A program made the translations under genes and the position numbers. From positions 3,286,001 through 3,350,000 of the forward strand of contig NC_089432.1 of NCBI RefSeq assembly GCF_026210795.1: a stretch of DNA of 64,000 nt. The letters are read 5' to 3'. Numbering within the stretch: the first letter of the stretch is position 1; each line of letters begins with the position of its first letter. Origin of the DNA: Rhizophagus irregularis. Lineage: Eukaryota; Glomeromycota; Glomeromycetes; Glomerales; Glomeraceae. Below are positions 26,758 to 39,163 of this stretch, piece by piece. The notes under the pieces were generated by a model. That model searched no databases, had not been told where the DNA came from, and saw nothing but the letters and a program-made list of their open reading frames with translations.

Positions 26758-28917
26758 CTAATCTATAAATTTAAATAATCAAAATTATTATTAAAGTTTA
26801 TATTAAAATCACATTAAAATTTAATCAACATTTACCCTAAAATTTAAACAGAAATTTAATATAATGTATATCTTAGTTATATACAATAATAACCTATATT
26901 TTAAAACTTACCAACTAAAGTAACAAAAATTTATATGAAAAGATTCAATTAATAATTATTTATAAAGTATATAACAATAGAAATAACAAATAACTTACAA
27001 GCTGTATTATCAAATTTTTAAATAAAGAATTTAGTTAGTTTAAATTATATACAAATATTATATAAATAAGTAATAGTAGAACTAAATAAATAACTTACAC
27101 CCTATAAATATTATTAAATAATTTTTTAAATAAAGAATTAGTTAGTTTAAATTATATGTAAATATTGTATAAATAAGTAATAATAGAATTAAATAAATAA
27201 CTTACTTCCTATATTATTAAACAATAATTTTTTAAAAATAAAGAATTTATTAGTTAGTTTAAATTATATGTATATATTATATAAATAGTAATAATAGATT
27301 AAATAAATAACTTACTCCCTATTTTTTAAATAAAAAATTTAGTTAGATTGAATTATATGTAAATATTATAACAATAAGTAATAATAGATTAAATAAATAA
27401 CTTAAAACTTACAATCTATTTAAATAAATAATTTAGGTAGTTTAAATTATATGTAAGTATTATATAAATATATAGTAATAGAATTAAATAAATAACTTAT
27501 AGTCTACCAACTAAAAAAATTACAAAATGATTTTTTTGTAAATATTATATAAATAAGTAATAATACTATAGAATTAAATAAATAACTTATAACTTACAAT
27601 CTATTTAAATTAAGGATTTAGTTAGTTTAAATTATATGTAAATATTATATAAATAATTAATAATAGAATTAAATAAATAACTTATAGCCTACCACCTAAA
27701 AAAATTACAAAATAATTTTTTAAGTAAAGAATTCAGTTAGTTTAGTTTAAATTATGTGTAAATATTATATATATAAATAAGTGATAATACTGTAGAATTA
27801 AATAATTAACTTATAACTTACAATCTATTTAAATTAAGAATTTAGTTAGTTTAAATTATATGTAAATATTATATAAATAAATAATATTAGAATTAAATAA
27901 ACAATTTATAACTTACAAACTAAAGAAATTACAAAATAATTTTTTAAAAAAAGAATTTAATTAGTTTAAACAATATGTAAATATTATATAAATAAATCAT
28001 AATAGAATTGAATAAATAACTTATAACTTACTAACTATAATTTTTTAATTAATGTTTTAGTTAGTTAAAATTATATGTAAATATTATAATAGAATTAAAT
28101 AAGTAACTTACAATCTATTAAATAAAAGAAATTAGTTAGTTTAAATTATATACAAATATTATATAAATAAGTAATAATAGAATTAAATAAATAACTTACT
28201 TCCTATATTATTAAATAATTTTTTTTAAATAAAGAATTTAGTTAGTTTAAAATATATGCTAAATATTATTTAAATAAGTAATATTTAAATAAGTAATAAT
28301 AGATTAAATAAATAACTTATAACTTACCAACTAAAAGAAATTACAAAATAATTTTTTAAATAAAGAATTTAGTTAGCTTAAATTATATAAATATTATATA
28401 AGTAAGTAATAATAGAATTAAATAAATAACATACCATCTATAAAATAATTTTTGAATAAAGAATTTAGTTAATTCAAATTATATTAAATTATATAAATAA
28501 GTAATAAAATAACTTATAACTTACAATCTATTTAAATAAAGAATTTAGTAAGTTAAAATTATATGCAAATATTATATAAATGAGTAATACTAGATTTATG
28601 ACTTACGATCTATTTAATAAAGAATTCAGTTAGTTTAAATTATATATAAATAAGTAATAATAGATTAAATAATAACCTATAACTTACCAACTAAAGTAAA
28701 TTACAAAATAATTAATTTAATTTAATAGATTAAATTATATGTAAATATTATATAAATAAGTAAAAATAGAATTAAATAAAATAACTTTTAACTTACCAAC
28801 TAAAAGAGATCACAAAATAATATTTTTAAATAAAAAATTTAGTTAGTTTAAATTATATGTAAATATTATATAACTAAGTAATAATAAGGAAATAATAATT
28901 TTATGCAGGTGTGTTGC

Positions 28918-29028
28918 AACGCACCCCCTTTTTGGAAATTATTAAATAGTAAATTTGCTGATCATAACGTAATCATAGATGATTGACAAATTTACTATTT
29001 AAAAATTTCCAAAAAGGGGGGGTGCGTT
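28918..29028. mobile_element. MITE-like palindromic insertion in the array
   Basis: A 111-bp unit has ends aacgcacccccttttt and the inverse aaaaagggggggtgcgtt. The inverted repeats continue to about 38 bp each (through tggaaatt and aatagtaaattt) around a ~35-bp centre. It interrupts one unit between micro-exon triplets near 28793 and 29065. Its target duplication is unclear because the flanks are repetitive. Confidence 0.75.
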
Positions 29029-32000
29029 CAAATTTTAAACCTTTAAATAAATAACTTATAACTTACGATCTATTTAAAAATAAAGAATTTAATTAGTTTA
29101 AATTATATGTAAATATTATATAAATAAGTAATAATAAGAATTAAATAAATAACTTACTCCCTATATTATTAAATAATTTTTTAAATAAAGAATTTAGTTA
29201 GTTTAAATTATATGTAAATATTATATAAATAAGTAACAATAGAATTATACTTACTCCCTATATTATTAAATAGTTTTTTAAATAAAGAATTTGGTTAGTT
29301 TAAATGATAGAATTAAATAAATAACCTATAACTTACCAACTAAAAGAATTACAAAATAATTTTTTAAATAAAGAAATTAATTAGTTTAAATTATATATAA
29401 ATATTGTATAAATAGAATTAAATAAATAACTTACCAACTATAAAATAATTTTTAAATAAAGAAATTAATTAGTTTAAATTATATATAGATATTGTATAAA
29501 TAGAATTAAATAAATAACTTACACTCTATATTATCTAATAATTTTTTAAATAAAGAATTTAGTTAGTTTAAATTCTATGTAAATATTATATATTATAATT
29601 AAATAAATAACTTATAACTTACCAACTAAGGAAATTACAAAATAATTTTTAAATAAAGAATTTAATTTATGTAAATATTATATAAATAAGTAATAATAGA
29701 ATTAAATACTAAATAATTTATAACTTACGATCTATTAAATAAATAAAAAAATTAGTTAGTTTAAATTATATGCAAATATTATATAAATAAATAATAATAG
29801 AATTAAATAAATAACTTACTCCCTATATTATTAAATAATTTTTTAAATAAAGAATTTAGTTAGTTTAAATTATACGTAAATATCATTTAAATAAGTAATA
29901 ATAGAATTAAATGAATAACCCACTCCCTATATTATTAAATAATTTTTTACATAAAGAATTTAGTTAGTTTTTAAATTATATGCAAATATTATATAAATAA
30001 GTAATAATAGAATTAAATAAATAACTTATAACTTACAATCTATTTAAATAAAGAATTAAGTTAGTTTAAATTATACATAAATATTATATAAATGTACTAA
30101 TAGAATTAAATAAATAACTTATAACTTACGTAAAGAATTTAATTAGTTCAAATTATATGTAAATATTGTATGAATAAGTAATAATAGAATTTAAATAAAT
30201 AACTTATAACTTACCAACTAAAAAAAATTACAAAATAATTTTTTGGATAAAGAATTTAATTAGTTTAAATTATATGTAAAAATTGTATAAATAAGTAATA
30301 ATTAAATAAATATCTTATAATTTACCAACTAAAAGAAATAACAATATAATTTTTTTAAGTAAAGAATTTAGTTAGTTTAAATTATATGCAAATATTATAT
30401 AAATAAGTAATAATAGAATTAATAATGAAATAACTTACTCCCTATATTATTAAATAATTTTTTGAATAAAGAATTTAGTTAGTTTAAATTATAAGCAACA
30501 ATAAAATTAAATAAATAACTTACTCCCTATATTATTAAATAATTTTTTAAATAAAGAATTTAGTTAGTTTAAATTATATAAATATTAAATAAATATGCAA
30601 TAATAGAATTAATAAATAACTTACTCCCTATTATTAAATAATTTTCAAATAAAGAATTTAGTTAGTTTAAATTATATGTAAATATTATAACAATAAGTAA
30701 TAATAGATTAATAGAATTAAATAAATAGCTTATAACTCACCAACTAAAAGAAATTACAAAATAATGTTTTAAATAAATAATTTAGTTATTTTAAATTGTA
30801 TGTAAATATTATACAAATAAGTAATAATAGAATTAAATAAATAACTTATAACTTACCAACTAAAAGAAATTACAAAATAATTTTTTAAATAAAAAATTTT
30901 GTTAGCTTAAATTATATGTAAATATTATATAAATAAGTAATAATAGAATTAAATAAATAACTTACTTCCTATATTATTTAATAATATTTTACATAAAGAA
31001 TATAATTAGTTTAAATTATATGTAAATATTATAACAATAAGTAATAGTAGAATTAAATGAATAACTTATAACCTACCAACTAAAAGAAATTACAAAATAG
31101 TTTTTTTAAATGAAGAATTTAATTAGTTAAAATTATATGTAAATATCAAATAAATAAGTGATATATAAATAAGTAATAATAGAATTAAATAAATAACTTA
31201 TAACTTACTATCTATTTAAAAAAAAATTTAGTTAGTTGAAATTATATGTAAATATTATATAATTAAGTAATAATAGAGTTAAATAAATAACCTACCCCCT
31301 ACATTATTAAATAATTTTTCAAATAAAAAATTTAGTTTAAATTATATGTAAATATTATATAAATAAATAACTTATGACTTACAATCTATTTAAGTAAAGA
31401 ATTTAGTTAGGTTAAATTATATGTAAATATTAAATAAATAAGTGATATATAAATAAGTAACAATAGAATTAAATAAATAAATAACTTACGATCTATTTAA
31501 TTAAGAATTTAATGTTTTATAAATAAGTAATAATAGAATTAAATAAATAACTTACTCCCTGTATTTTTAATAATTTTTTAAATAAAGAATTTAGTTAGTT
31601 TAAATTATAAGCAACAGCAACAATAAATTAAATAAATAACTTACTCCCTATATTATTAAGTAATTTTTTAAATGAAGAATTTAGTTAGTTTAAATTATAT
31701 GTAAATATGTAATAATAGAATTAATAAATAACTTACTCCCTATATTATTAAATAATTTTTTAAATAAAGAATTTAGTTAGATTAAATTATATGTAAGTAT
31801 TTTATAAATAAATAATAATAGAATTAAATAAATAACTTATAGCCTACCGACTAAAAAAATTACAAAATAATTTTTTAAACAGAGAATTTACTTAGTTTAA
31901 ATTATATGCAAATTTTATACAAATAAGTAATAATAGAATTAAATAAATAACTTATAACTTACAATCTATTTAAAAAAGAATTTAGTAGTTAGTTGAAATT

Positions 32001-32692
32001 ATATGTAAATATTATATAATTAAGTAATAATAGAGTTAAATAAATAACCTACCCCCTACATTATTAAATAATTTTTCAAGTAAAAAATTTAGTTTAAATT
32101 ATATGTAAATATTATATAATAAATAACTTATGACTTACAATCTATTTAAGTAAAGAATTTAATTAGGTTAAATTATATGTAAATATTAAATAAATAAGTG
32201 ATATATAAATAAGTAATAATAGAATTAAATAAATAAATAACTTACGATCTACTATTTAATAAAGAATTTAATTAGTCTAAATTATATGTAAATGTTATAT
32301 AAATAAGTAATAATAGAATTAAATAAATAACTTACTCCCTATATTTTTAATAATTTTTTAAATAAAGAATTTAGTTTAAATTATAAATAACAGCAACAAT
32401 AAAATTAAATAAATAACTTACTCCCTATATTATTAAGTAATTTATTAAATGAAGAATTTACTTAGTTTAAATTATATGCAAATTTTATACAAATAAGTAA
32501 TAATAGAATTAAATAAAAAAACTTATAACTTACCAACTAAAAAAATTACAAAATAATATTTTAAAATGAATTTAATTAGTTTAAATTATTTTCAAATATC
32601 ATATAAATAAGTAATAATATAATTGAATAAATAACTTATAACTTATGATCTATTTAAATAAAGAACTTAGTTTAAATTATATGTAAATATTA

Positions 32693-32999
32693 GGCCACAC
32701 AAATTCGAATTTTCGGTTCACTTCACCCGGCCGGGTCACTTTTTCAAATTTCAATAAAAAAAAGTTTATATATAAAAAATTTATCATGTGATCAGAACGT
32801 AATTTTATTGGCGGGTAAGTTTATCACGCGGCTGAGAACTTCTAGAGCGAAAATAAATTCCTCCCTTTTAAAAGTCAACCAATCAAATGTCACGATTTTA
32901 TATATAAACTTTTTTTACTAATAAACAATAAACCCTGGGTCCCCGGGTCGATTTTAAATTTCAATGTTACGTGAACTGAAAAATTGAATTTGTGTGGCC
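32693..32999. mobile_element. PIF/Harbinger-like MITE with TTA target duplication
   Basis: This 307-bp element begins GGCCACACAAATTCGAA and ends with the inverse TTGAATTTGTGTGGCC, giving a ~28-bp terminal inverted repeat. The array unit it interrupts allows an exact reading of the duplication: TTA at 32690-32692 and again at 33000-33002. A 3-bp TWA duplication and GG-starting TIRs are typical of PIF/Harbinger MITEs; the superfamily call is inference. It is more GC-rich than the array and contains no ORF. Confidence 0.85.
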
Positions 33000-34499
33000 T
33001 TATATAAATAAGTAATAATAGAATTAAATAAATAACTTACTCCCTATGTTAGTAAATAATTTTTAAATAAAGAATTTAGTTAGTTTAATTATGTAAATAT
33101 TAAATAAATAAGTAATAATAGAAATTAATTATTTCTTACGATCTATTTAAATAAAGAATTTGGCTAGTTTAAATTATATGTAATTATATAAATAATTAAA
33201 TATAGAATTAAATAAATAGTAACTTACTCTCTATATTATTAAATAATTTTTAAATAAAGAATTTGGTCAGTTTAAATTATATATAAATATTATATAAATA
33301 GGTAAACAAGTAATAATAGAGTTAAGTAAGTGGCTTACTCCCTATATTATTAAATAATTTTTTAAATATATAAAGAAATTAGTTAGTTTAAATTATATGT
33401 AAATATTATAACAATAAGTAATAATAGAATTAAATAAATAACTTATAACTTACAATCTATTTAAAATTTAGTTAGTTTAAATTATATGTAAATATTATAT
33501 AAATAAAGTAATAACAGAATTAGATAAATAACTTATAACTTACAAACTAAAAAAAAATTACAAAATAATTTTTTAAATAAAGAATTTAGTTAGTTTAAAT
33601 TATATGTAAAATATTATATAAATAAGTAATAATAGAATTAAATAAATACTTCCTATATTATTAAATAATTTTTAAAATAAAGAATTTAGTTAGTTTAAAA
33701 TATATATAAATATTATATAAATAAGTAATAATAGAATTAAATAACTTACTTCCTATATTATTAAATAATTTTTTAAATAAAGAATTTAGTTAGTTTAAAA
33801 TATATGTAAATATATATTATAACAATAAGTACTGGTAATAGAATTAAATAAATAACTATAACTTACCAACTAAAAGAAATTACAAAATAATTTTTTAAAT
33901 AAAGAATTTTGTTAGCTTAAATTATATAAATAATAGAAATATATACATCTATAACTTACACCCTAGTATTATTATTAATTAATTATTAGTTAAATATAAA
34001 TATAATACAAAAGTATTTACTGTAATTAAATGTATCACTTACAATCTAGTTATTTAAATTAAGAATATAATTAGTTGAATTATTTAAAATATTAAAATAT
34101 TAACAAACAGATATAATATTGTAACTTACCATCTGTAATACAATTAATTATTAAATAGTTAATTAAATAAAGAATTCAGTTATTATTATATTATGTAAAA
34201 TAAATAAAACAAAGTAAAGAATTAAAGATTTTTTAAATAACCAATAACTTACCGACTATAGTATTATTATATTAATCATTAAATAAATTATTTAGTTACA
34301 TGAAATATAAAAAAATGATAAGTAATTCCATTATTATTCAATTATAAGATAACTTATTAACTTACGAGCTAAATTATTTAATATTATTTTTGTATATATA
34401 GTTAGTTTAATTTGTTATTATGTAAGGTATAAATAATTATAGTTAGTATTTAAATGTATTTACAAATAAAAATTTAATATTTTAGCATGTTTAATATAC

Positions 34500-34725
34500 C
34501 TTTAGATTCCTTGATACTTCTTTCTTCAAATTCTTCAGGGTCACTTTCTTTGAATTCCTCAGAGCTACTTCCTTTAAATTCTTCAGTACTACTTCCTTTA
34601 AATTCAATATTACCAGAAACTAGTTTTATTATATTATAAATTTGTTTAAAAATATTAGAATTCTAATTGTATTAAATGTTTATATTATACATATGATTAT
34701 TACCTTTATCATTACTGAGAACCAT
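34500..34725 (-). CDS. N-terminal exons upstream of the intron array (tentative)
   Basis: On the minus strand an ATG at 34723-34725 begins MVLSNDK (34704-34725). A GTAATA...ACTAG intron (34620-34703) follows, then exon 34500-34619, which continues in frame as VSGNIEFKGSSTEEFKGSSS and on through acidic EEFKESDPEEFEE repeats to SIKESK. It ends one base into a codon before a GTATAT donor. The downstream kinase block, entered at the AG at 26758-26759, needs exactly this phase to read GKSGNTIMDNF. The 3-nt spacers of the intervening array preserve phase whether included or skipped. The four degenerate EEF repeats suggest real coding sequence of unknown function. Alternatively this is a small separate gene. 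Confidence 0.55.
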
Positions 34726-37154
34726 TACTATATAATTATATTAAAATTCTCTCTGACTGGAAAATGTAATATAATTTTTTTTATTATTATTAAATGCTTT
34801 TATTATATGGTATATATGGTAATAATATTATTGCAAAATGCATGCGCAAAAGCATTGATTATAAGTACAAACTTTGCACATTTGGAATAAATTGTCCATA
34901 TGATTGATGATCTTGTCAATTTTGTAGAACAATGTAGATCTATATCACCAATGTCACGTCTGCTGACATAGCATGTAGATCATGTATAGCTGAAATGTTT
35001 TATTTATTATGTTTATTTTATTAATTGTAGTTATTATATTAGACATATTTATTGTTAATTATTTTTGCTATATCAAAATATGTAATATATTTATTATAAA
35101 TAAAGCTCTGCTTTATTACAGATCCAGAGAGTGTTCGTAAGTGTTCATTCTTGGTTTGTATATAATCCCTTATTCATGTCTGATTTGTTGCACTCTATTC
35201 ACGTCTACTTGGATTGGTTTGTATAGTTTTTCTTGATATTAAATCCTTCTGCTTACCATTTGCAAATTATTGTTTACCCTGTAAGCCCTAAAGAACTGAC
35301 TTCAGTTAACGATAACTGGAATATATGTCAATCATGAATCATCAAGCCTCATTGTTGCAAAGCAAAAATCATAAAGCAAAGAAATTTCTTAACACATAAT
35401 ATAACTTAGAGTAGCAAAGATTTTGAATATCACTTTTTTAATTTTTTTGTTAAAACTAACTTGGAAATTATCAGTTATGTGACTTATATCCAAAGTGGTG
35501 ATAATACAGAGTAAACCTTCACATCATTACTATAATTTTTTAAAATTATATAATATCATGTTTCATAAAGCATTCAGAAAATGCACAATTTCATTTCACA
35601 AAATGCATCATTTGCTAATTTGACTATGGGAATTTACACTAAATTTATATTGATTTGATCACAGAATTTACATAATTTGAGTAATACAATGAATTTACTG
35701 CTTAAATTACATTTTAAATAATAATACTTATTAAATTATTAAATAATTATTTTGAATTACAGTTATCCGTAAAATTGTAGATTATTAATGAGTGCGAAGT
35801 AAAGGAGATATAAGTATTTTAGCCACGGTTTACTATATTGTGTCAGGATTTAGAATGTTGTGATGATTCAAATTAAGACAATTAATTGATTAGGTACTTC
35901 AAAAATTGGTTGATCAATTAATTTAATCTCAAATAGATTTAGTTAGATTGACTTCATAAAAAATACTGTAAAAAAAAATTTTGTTTATTGTTTTACAATT
36001 TTTTTTAAAAAAAATAATTGGCTATAGGAATGTTGAAAATGTTGAAGAATCTTTATCTGGGTCATCAAAGCTTGCATCTTCCACTAAAATTTCTAAAAGG
36101 TTATCATTCTTGGAATCAACAGCTAGTAGTCAACAACAGAAAATGAAAATTTTTTTCGTTAAAAGAAATTCAAAAATATATTAATATGTTCACTTGCTGC
36201 TAATAAGGTAATATTCTAATTACATAATTGAAACGTTCTCATATAGTAAACTAATGAATTTTTAATTTAGAAAAAATAAATTAATATTTTTTTTTTTGTT
36301 ATCTTACAATATTTAAGCAAATGTCATGTGATAGTATGCTAAAAATTATAAATGTGGATTTTAAGGGCGGAACTATGACGAGTTAAAACTGTTAAAATAG
36401 ATATAAGTAAATAAAATAAATAAACGCAAAATCGATCAATTAACCATTTAATCTTATTTATATGAATATCAATCGATTATACTTCTAGTCCTATAATCGA
36501 TAATGATACCAGCATGATGTTTGGCGCTTATAAACATTATACGCTGAATGTTTACGCTTATCAGTATTTTTAAATTTAGTAAGAATTTTAAACCAAAAAT
36601 TAGATATATGAGGAGTTTTTATCATAAAATTGTTTTGTTTGTCCAGAGCAATAAATTGTTTATTTAACACGTGGCAAGATTGAATAAGTACTTTTTCTAT
36701 CGAGATCATTGTGTTGAAAGAACATCGCACTCATTAGCGTTACTCAGCAGTTCAAACTACTGAGTAATCGTCACTTTTTTAAGGGAAAATTTTACTAAAC
36801 TTTTTATATTCCATCTCTTTTCCGTAAAAGGCCTATATTCCGGAATTAATAACCTTATATTACGGAATTTATCGAATTATTTACATTTTCCGTGAATGGA
36901 TCCACGAAAGACTCATTTTTACGGAGTTTTACAGAAATTTTTATAGGGATAAAGAAAGGTGTCAGAGATTTTTCTCAAAAAAATAATTAATTTTCTCAAT
37001 AACTATTATATTTTTTTATTTTCTTTAAAAGGTATAATAGTTTTAAATGTTTAATTAGCATTCATTATAATTAATTTAATATTATAAATATTATAAATTT
37101 AATATTACATAATAAATAATTTAATTTACATAGTAAATTGTTACTAATTCTATT
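34726..37154. other. Intergenic with fragments of dispersed repeats
   Basis: Upstream of the array gene is a TATA-like ccatatataccatataataa near 34803-34822. No supported gene follows. The ORF at 35981-36184 has a plausible Ser-rich stretch (SGSSKLASSTKISKRLS) but no family I can name. At 36480-36555 a block (ataatcgataatgatacca ... ttatacgctgaatgttt) recurs at 52915-52985, and more weakly near 48740, in the flanks of the other kinase copies. Confidence 0.4.
36795..36960 (-). repeat. Dispersed repeat, copy B (inverted)
   Basis: This is the inverse of the repeat at 14953-15140. Shared strings, read on the minus strand, include ggttattaattccggaata, ggccttttacggaaaagaga and ggatccattcacggaaaatg. 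It lies 5' to the decayed kinase-Sel1 copy's 3' end. Confidence 0.75.
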
Positions 37155-39163
37155 ATTTTATAAGTTCTTCTAATCTATTTTGATCTTTTCGATATTCTTG
37201 TTTAGCTGATTTTTCATACCAGTAAATTGCTGTATATAGATCTTTTTAACTCCGTCTCCTTTTTCATATTTCAAAGCAAGATTATATTGTGCTGCCTTTT
37301 ATCCTAAATTTGCAGCTTCCCGATACAATTAAGCTGCCTTTTGCTTATCAATATTAATTCCAATTCCACTACCATAACAATATCCGTATGTAGTGATTCC
37401 TTTTAAATACCCTTATTCAGCTGATCTTTTACATAATTCAAAAGCTTTTCGGTAATCTTTATTATCACCTCCTCTAATATATAAAAGACCAAGATTATGC
37501 ATAGCCATCAAATGTCCATTATTTGCAGCTTTTTCATAAAAATACACAGCCATTTTTAAAATTTTATTAACAATTTTACCAGTTTCATAAAACCAACCTA
37601 AATTAAATTGTCCCATTGCACAATCTTTTTTAGCTACTTTTTTATAATGTAATAATGCCTGCATTTCATTCTTTGGAGTTCCAATTCCAGATTGATATCA
37701 TTTTCCAACAAAATATTGTACTAATATTTGATTCTCTTCTGATACACTCTTAAATAAATTAAAAGCTTTTTCTTCATCTTTTATTGTTCCAATTCCATAA
37801 TAATTAAAATATCCAAGTAAGAAGATTAATTCTAAAGTATTTTGATTATTTGATAACCAATTATAAATTTGAGTGTTGAAATAATCACCTTGTTCTACTA
37901 CACCCCAATCTTTTCCTTTATTTTCTTCCTTAAAAATTAGATCAACTTATTCATTAATCATAATATTAAAATTTTTTTCAAATGGAATATTTTGATTAAT
38001 TTGTTCTTTTGTGATTATCCAATCTCTTTCACTTGTATTAATATTATTGTAATTAGAATTTTGAAACTTTGAAATAAATAACATTTTTAATCTATTAACA
38101 ACTTCATGTACAGTTGGTCGTTTACTCGGTTCATTATTCCAACATTCTAATAATTAAAGAAATGTATTTGATTAAAATGAAGTGACTTAATAAGTAAAAC
38201 AAACAATGCGTTAAATCATATTTACCAGTATACAGAGTGGAATAATCGCTAGGAGTATCAGGAATAATTTCTTCTCTTCGGCCTTGTGAAATGTTATAGA
38301 TTAAACCAATCTTATTTATCTCTTCATGAAATGGTGGTTTCCCACTTGATATTTCCCAAAGTAAAACGCCAATACTATCGATCCTTTTTGATAATCCAAA
38401 ATCTGCCAGTTTGATGGAGTTCCGATGAACCAATACATTACAGGAATGCTATTATAATGAATAAATAAAATTTAATTAATGTAATTTATAAAATATTTTA
38501 TTAATTTATTAAAAAAAAATTACCAAGTCTCGGTGAACAATTTCTGGAACAAGCTAATTGATAAGTAAATTGAATTTATATTCCAACTAAGTCTCTTGAA
38601 GTTTTTGTTTAAATAGTCACGAAGAGATCCACCATCGGCGTATTCCATTATCAATAAATAATTTTTTGTTTGTTCAATTTTATTTTCTAATGAAAAGAAT
38701 AATCACTTTATTTAAAAAAAAATTTATAAGTAAATTTATATTTAGTTATTGATATTTAAATATTTACAAATACCTGATTCAAGTTTTGTAATTCCACAAA
38801 AGCGATTAATATTATCATTAAAATCTATTTCTCGTTAAAGCTTAAACTAAAAATAAAGAAATTAAAAACCTAATAAATATAAAAATAGTACACAAAGTAA
38901 TTATTTAATATATAATCGAATTTTTTTTTAATTACCTCATTAATAATTTCTTTTAAAGTAATACTGTTAAAATTAAAAAAAGATTTCAATGCAAAATAAT
39001 AATGATCATGATTTTTCCAATTTGCACAAAAAACCTTTCCAAAAGATCCAGTTCCAATCTCTTGAATATTTTTAAAATTTCAAATTCATAATATTTAATG
39101 TTTTCTATTGATAGCATCTTCAATCCAATAAATCGATTTATCAATATTTTCATTATTTTGCAT
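37155..39163 (-). pseudogene. Decayed kinase-Sel1 gene copy
   Basis: The minus strand matches the intact gene at 45868-48145 from MQNNENID through the Sel1 repeats, but is broken throughout. Exon 1 has a 2-base loss after the RKH codons and a further 1-base loss. The alpha-C/beta-4 and catalytic-loop exons carry deletions; the codons around VLCLHEKG before the HRD are missing. The fourth exon jumps from [11 protein letters not shown] straight to SIGVLLWEI, removing about 35 codons of activation segment and the YIDPK site. The Sel1 section keeps motifs such as GYFNYYGIGTIKD and AMHNLGLLYIRGG but has several in-frame stops (near 37330 and 37412). It cannot make the full protein. Confidence 0.9.

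Larger units (their letters stand above)
26758..34499 (-). repeat. Intron/micro-exon array: ~70 tandem intron-like units with 3-nt spacers
   Basis: The array is built of ~85-120 bp units. Read on the minus strand, each runs GTAAGTTA..., then ttaaactaactaaattc (branch-site-like CTAAC), an A/T-rich stretch, and a 3' AG. Exactly three bases then separate that AG from the next GT. By eye I count about 70 such junctions between 26906 and 34370. The triplets are mostly TTG, GGA, ATT and ATC, with GAA, TTT, GTG, TTA, ATG, AGT, ATA, GGG, AGA, TCG, GGT, CTT and CTC; none is a stop. Nearly all donors keep GT even where the hexamer varies (GTAGGT, GTGAGT, GTATGT); one is ATAAGT (near 32645) and one junction is deleted (near 30125). 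Two transposons have inserted. Either a multi-intron region or a minisatellite inside one large intron would fit. Confidence 0.9.

Noticed and set aside
26821-26850. A 1-nt micro-exon (TTTTAG, G, GTAAAT) in the last intron
   Set aside because: It could fix the phase into the kinase, but the simpler acceptor ATTAG at 26758-26759 already gives the correct phase.
26758-34499. CRISPR array
   Set aside because: There are many regular repeats, but the whole unit is repeated (no unique spacers), the units are ~100 bp and the genome is eukaryotic.
34642-34890. Plus-strand 82-residue ORF
   Set aside because: Low-complexity Ile/Phe reading on the opposite strand of the better supported MVLSNDK exon and its upstream region.
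35981-36184. 67-residue ORF with a Ser-rich stretch
   Set aside because: It looks slightly coding but has no splice context, no partner exons and no recognisable family.
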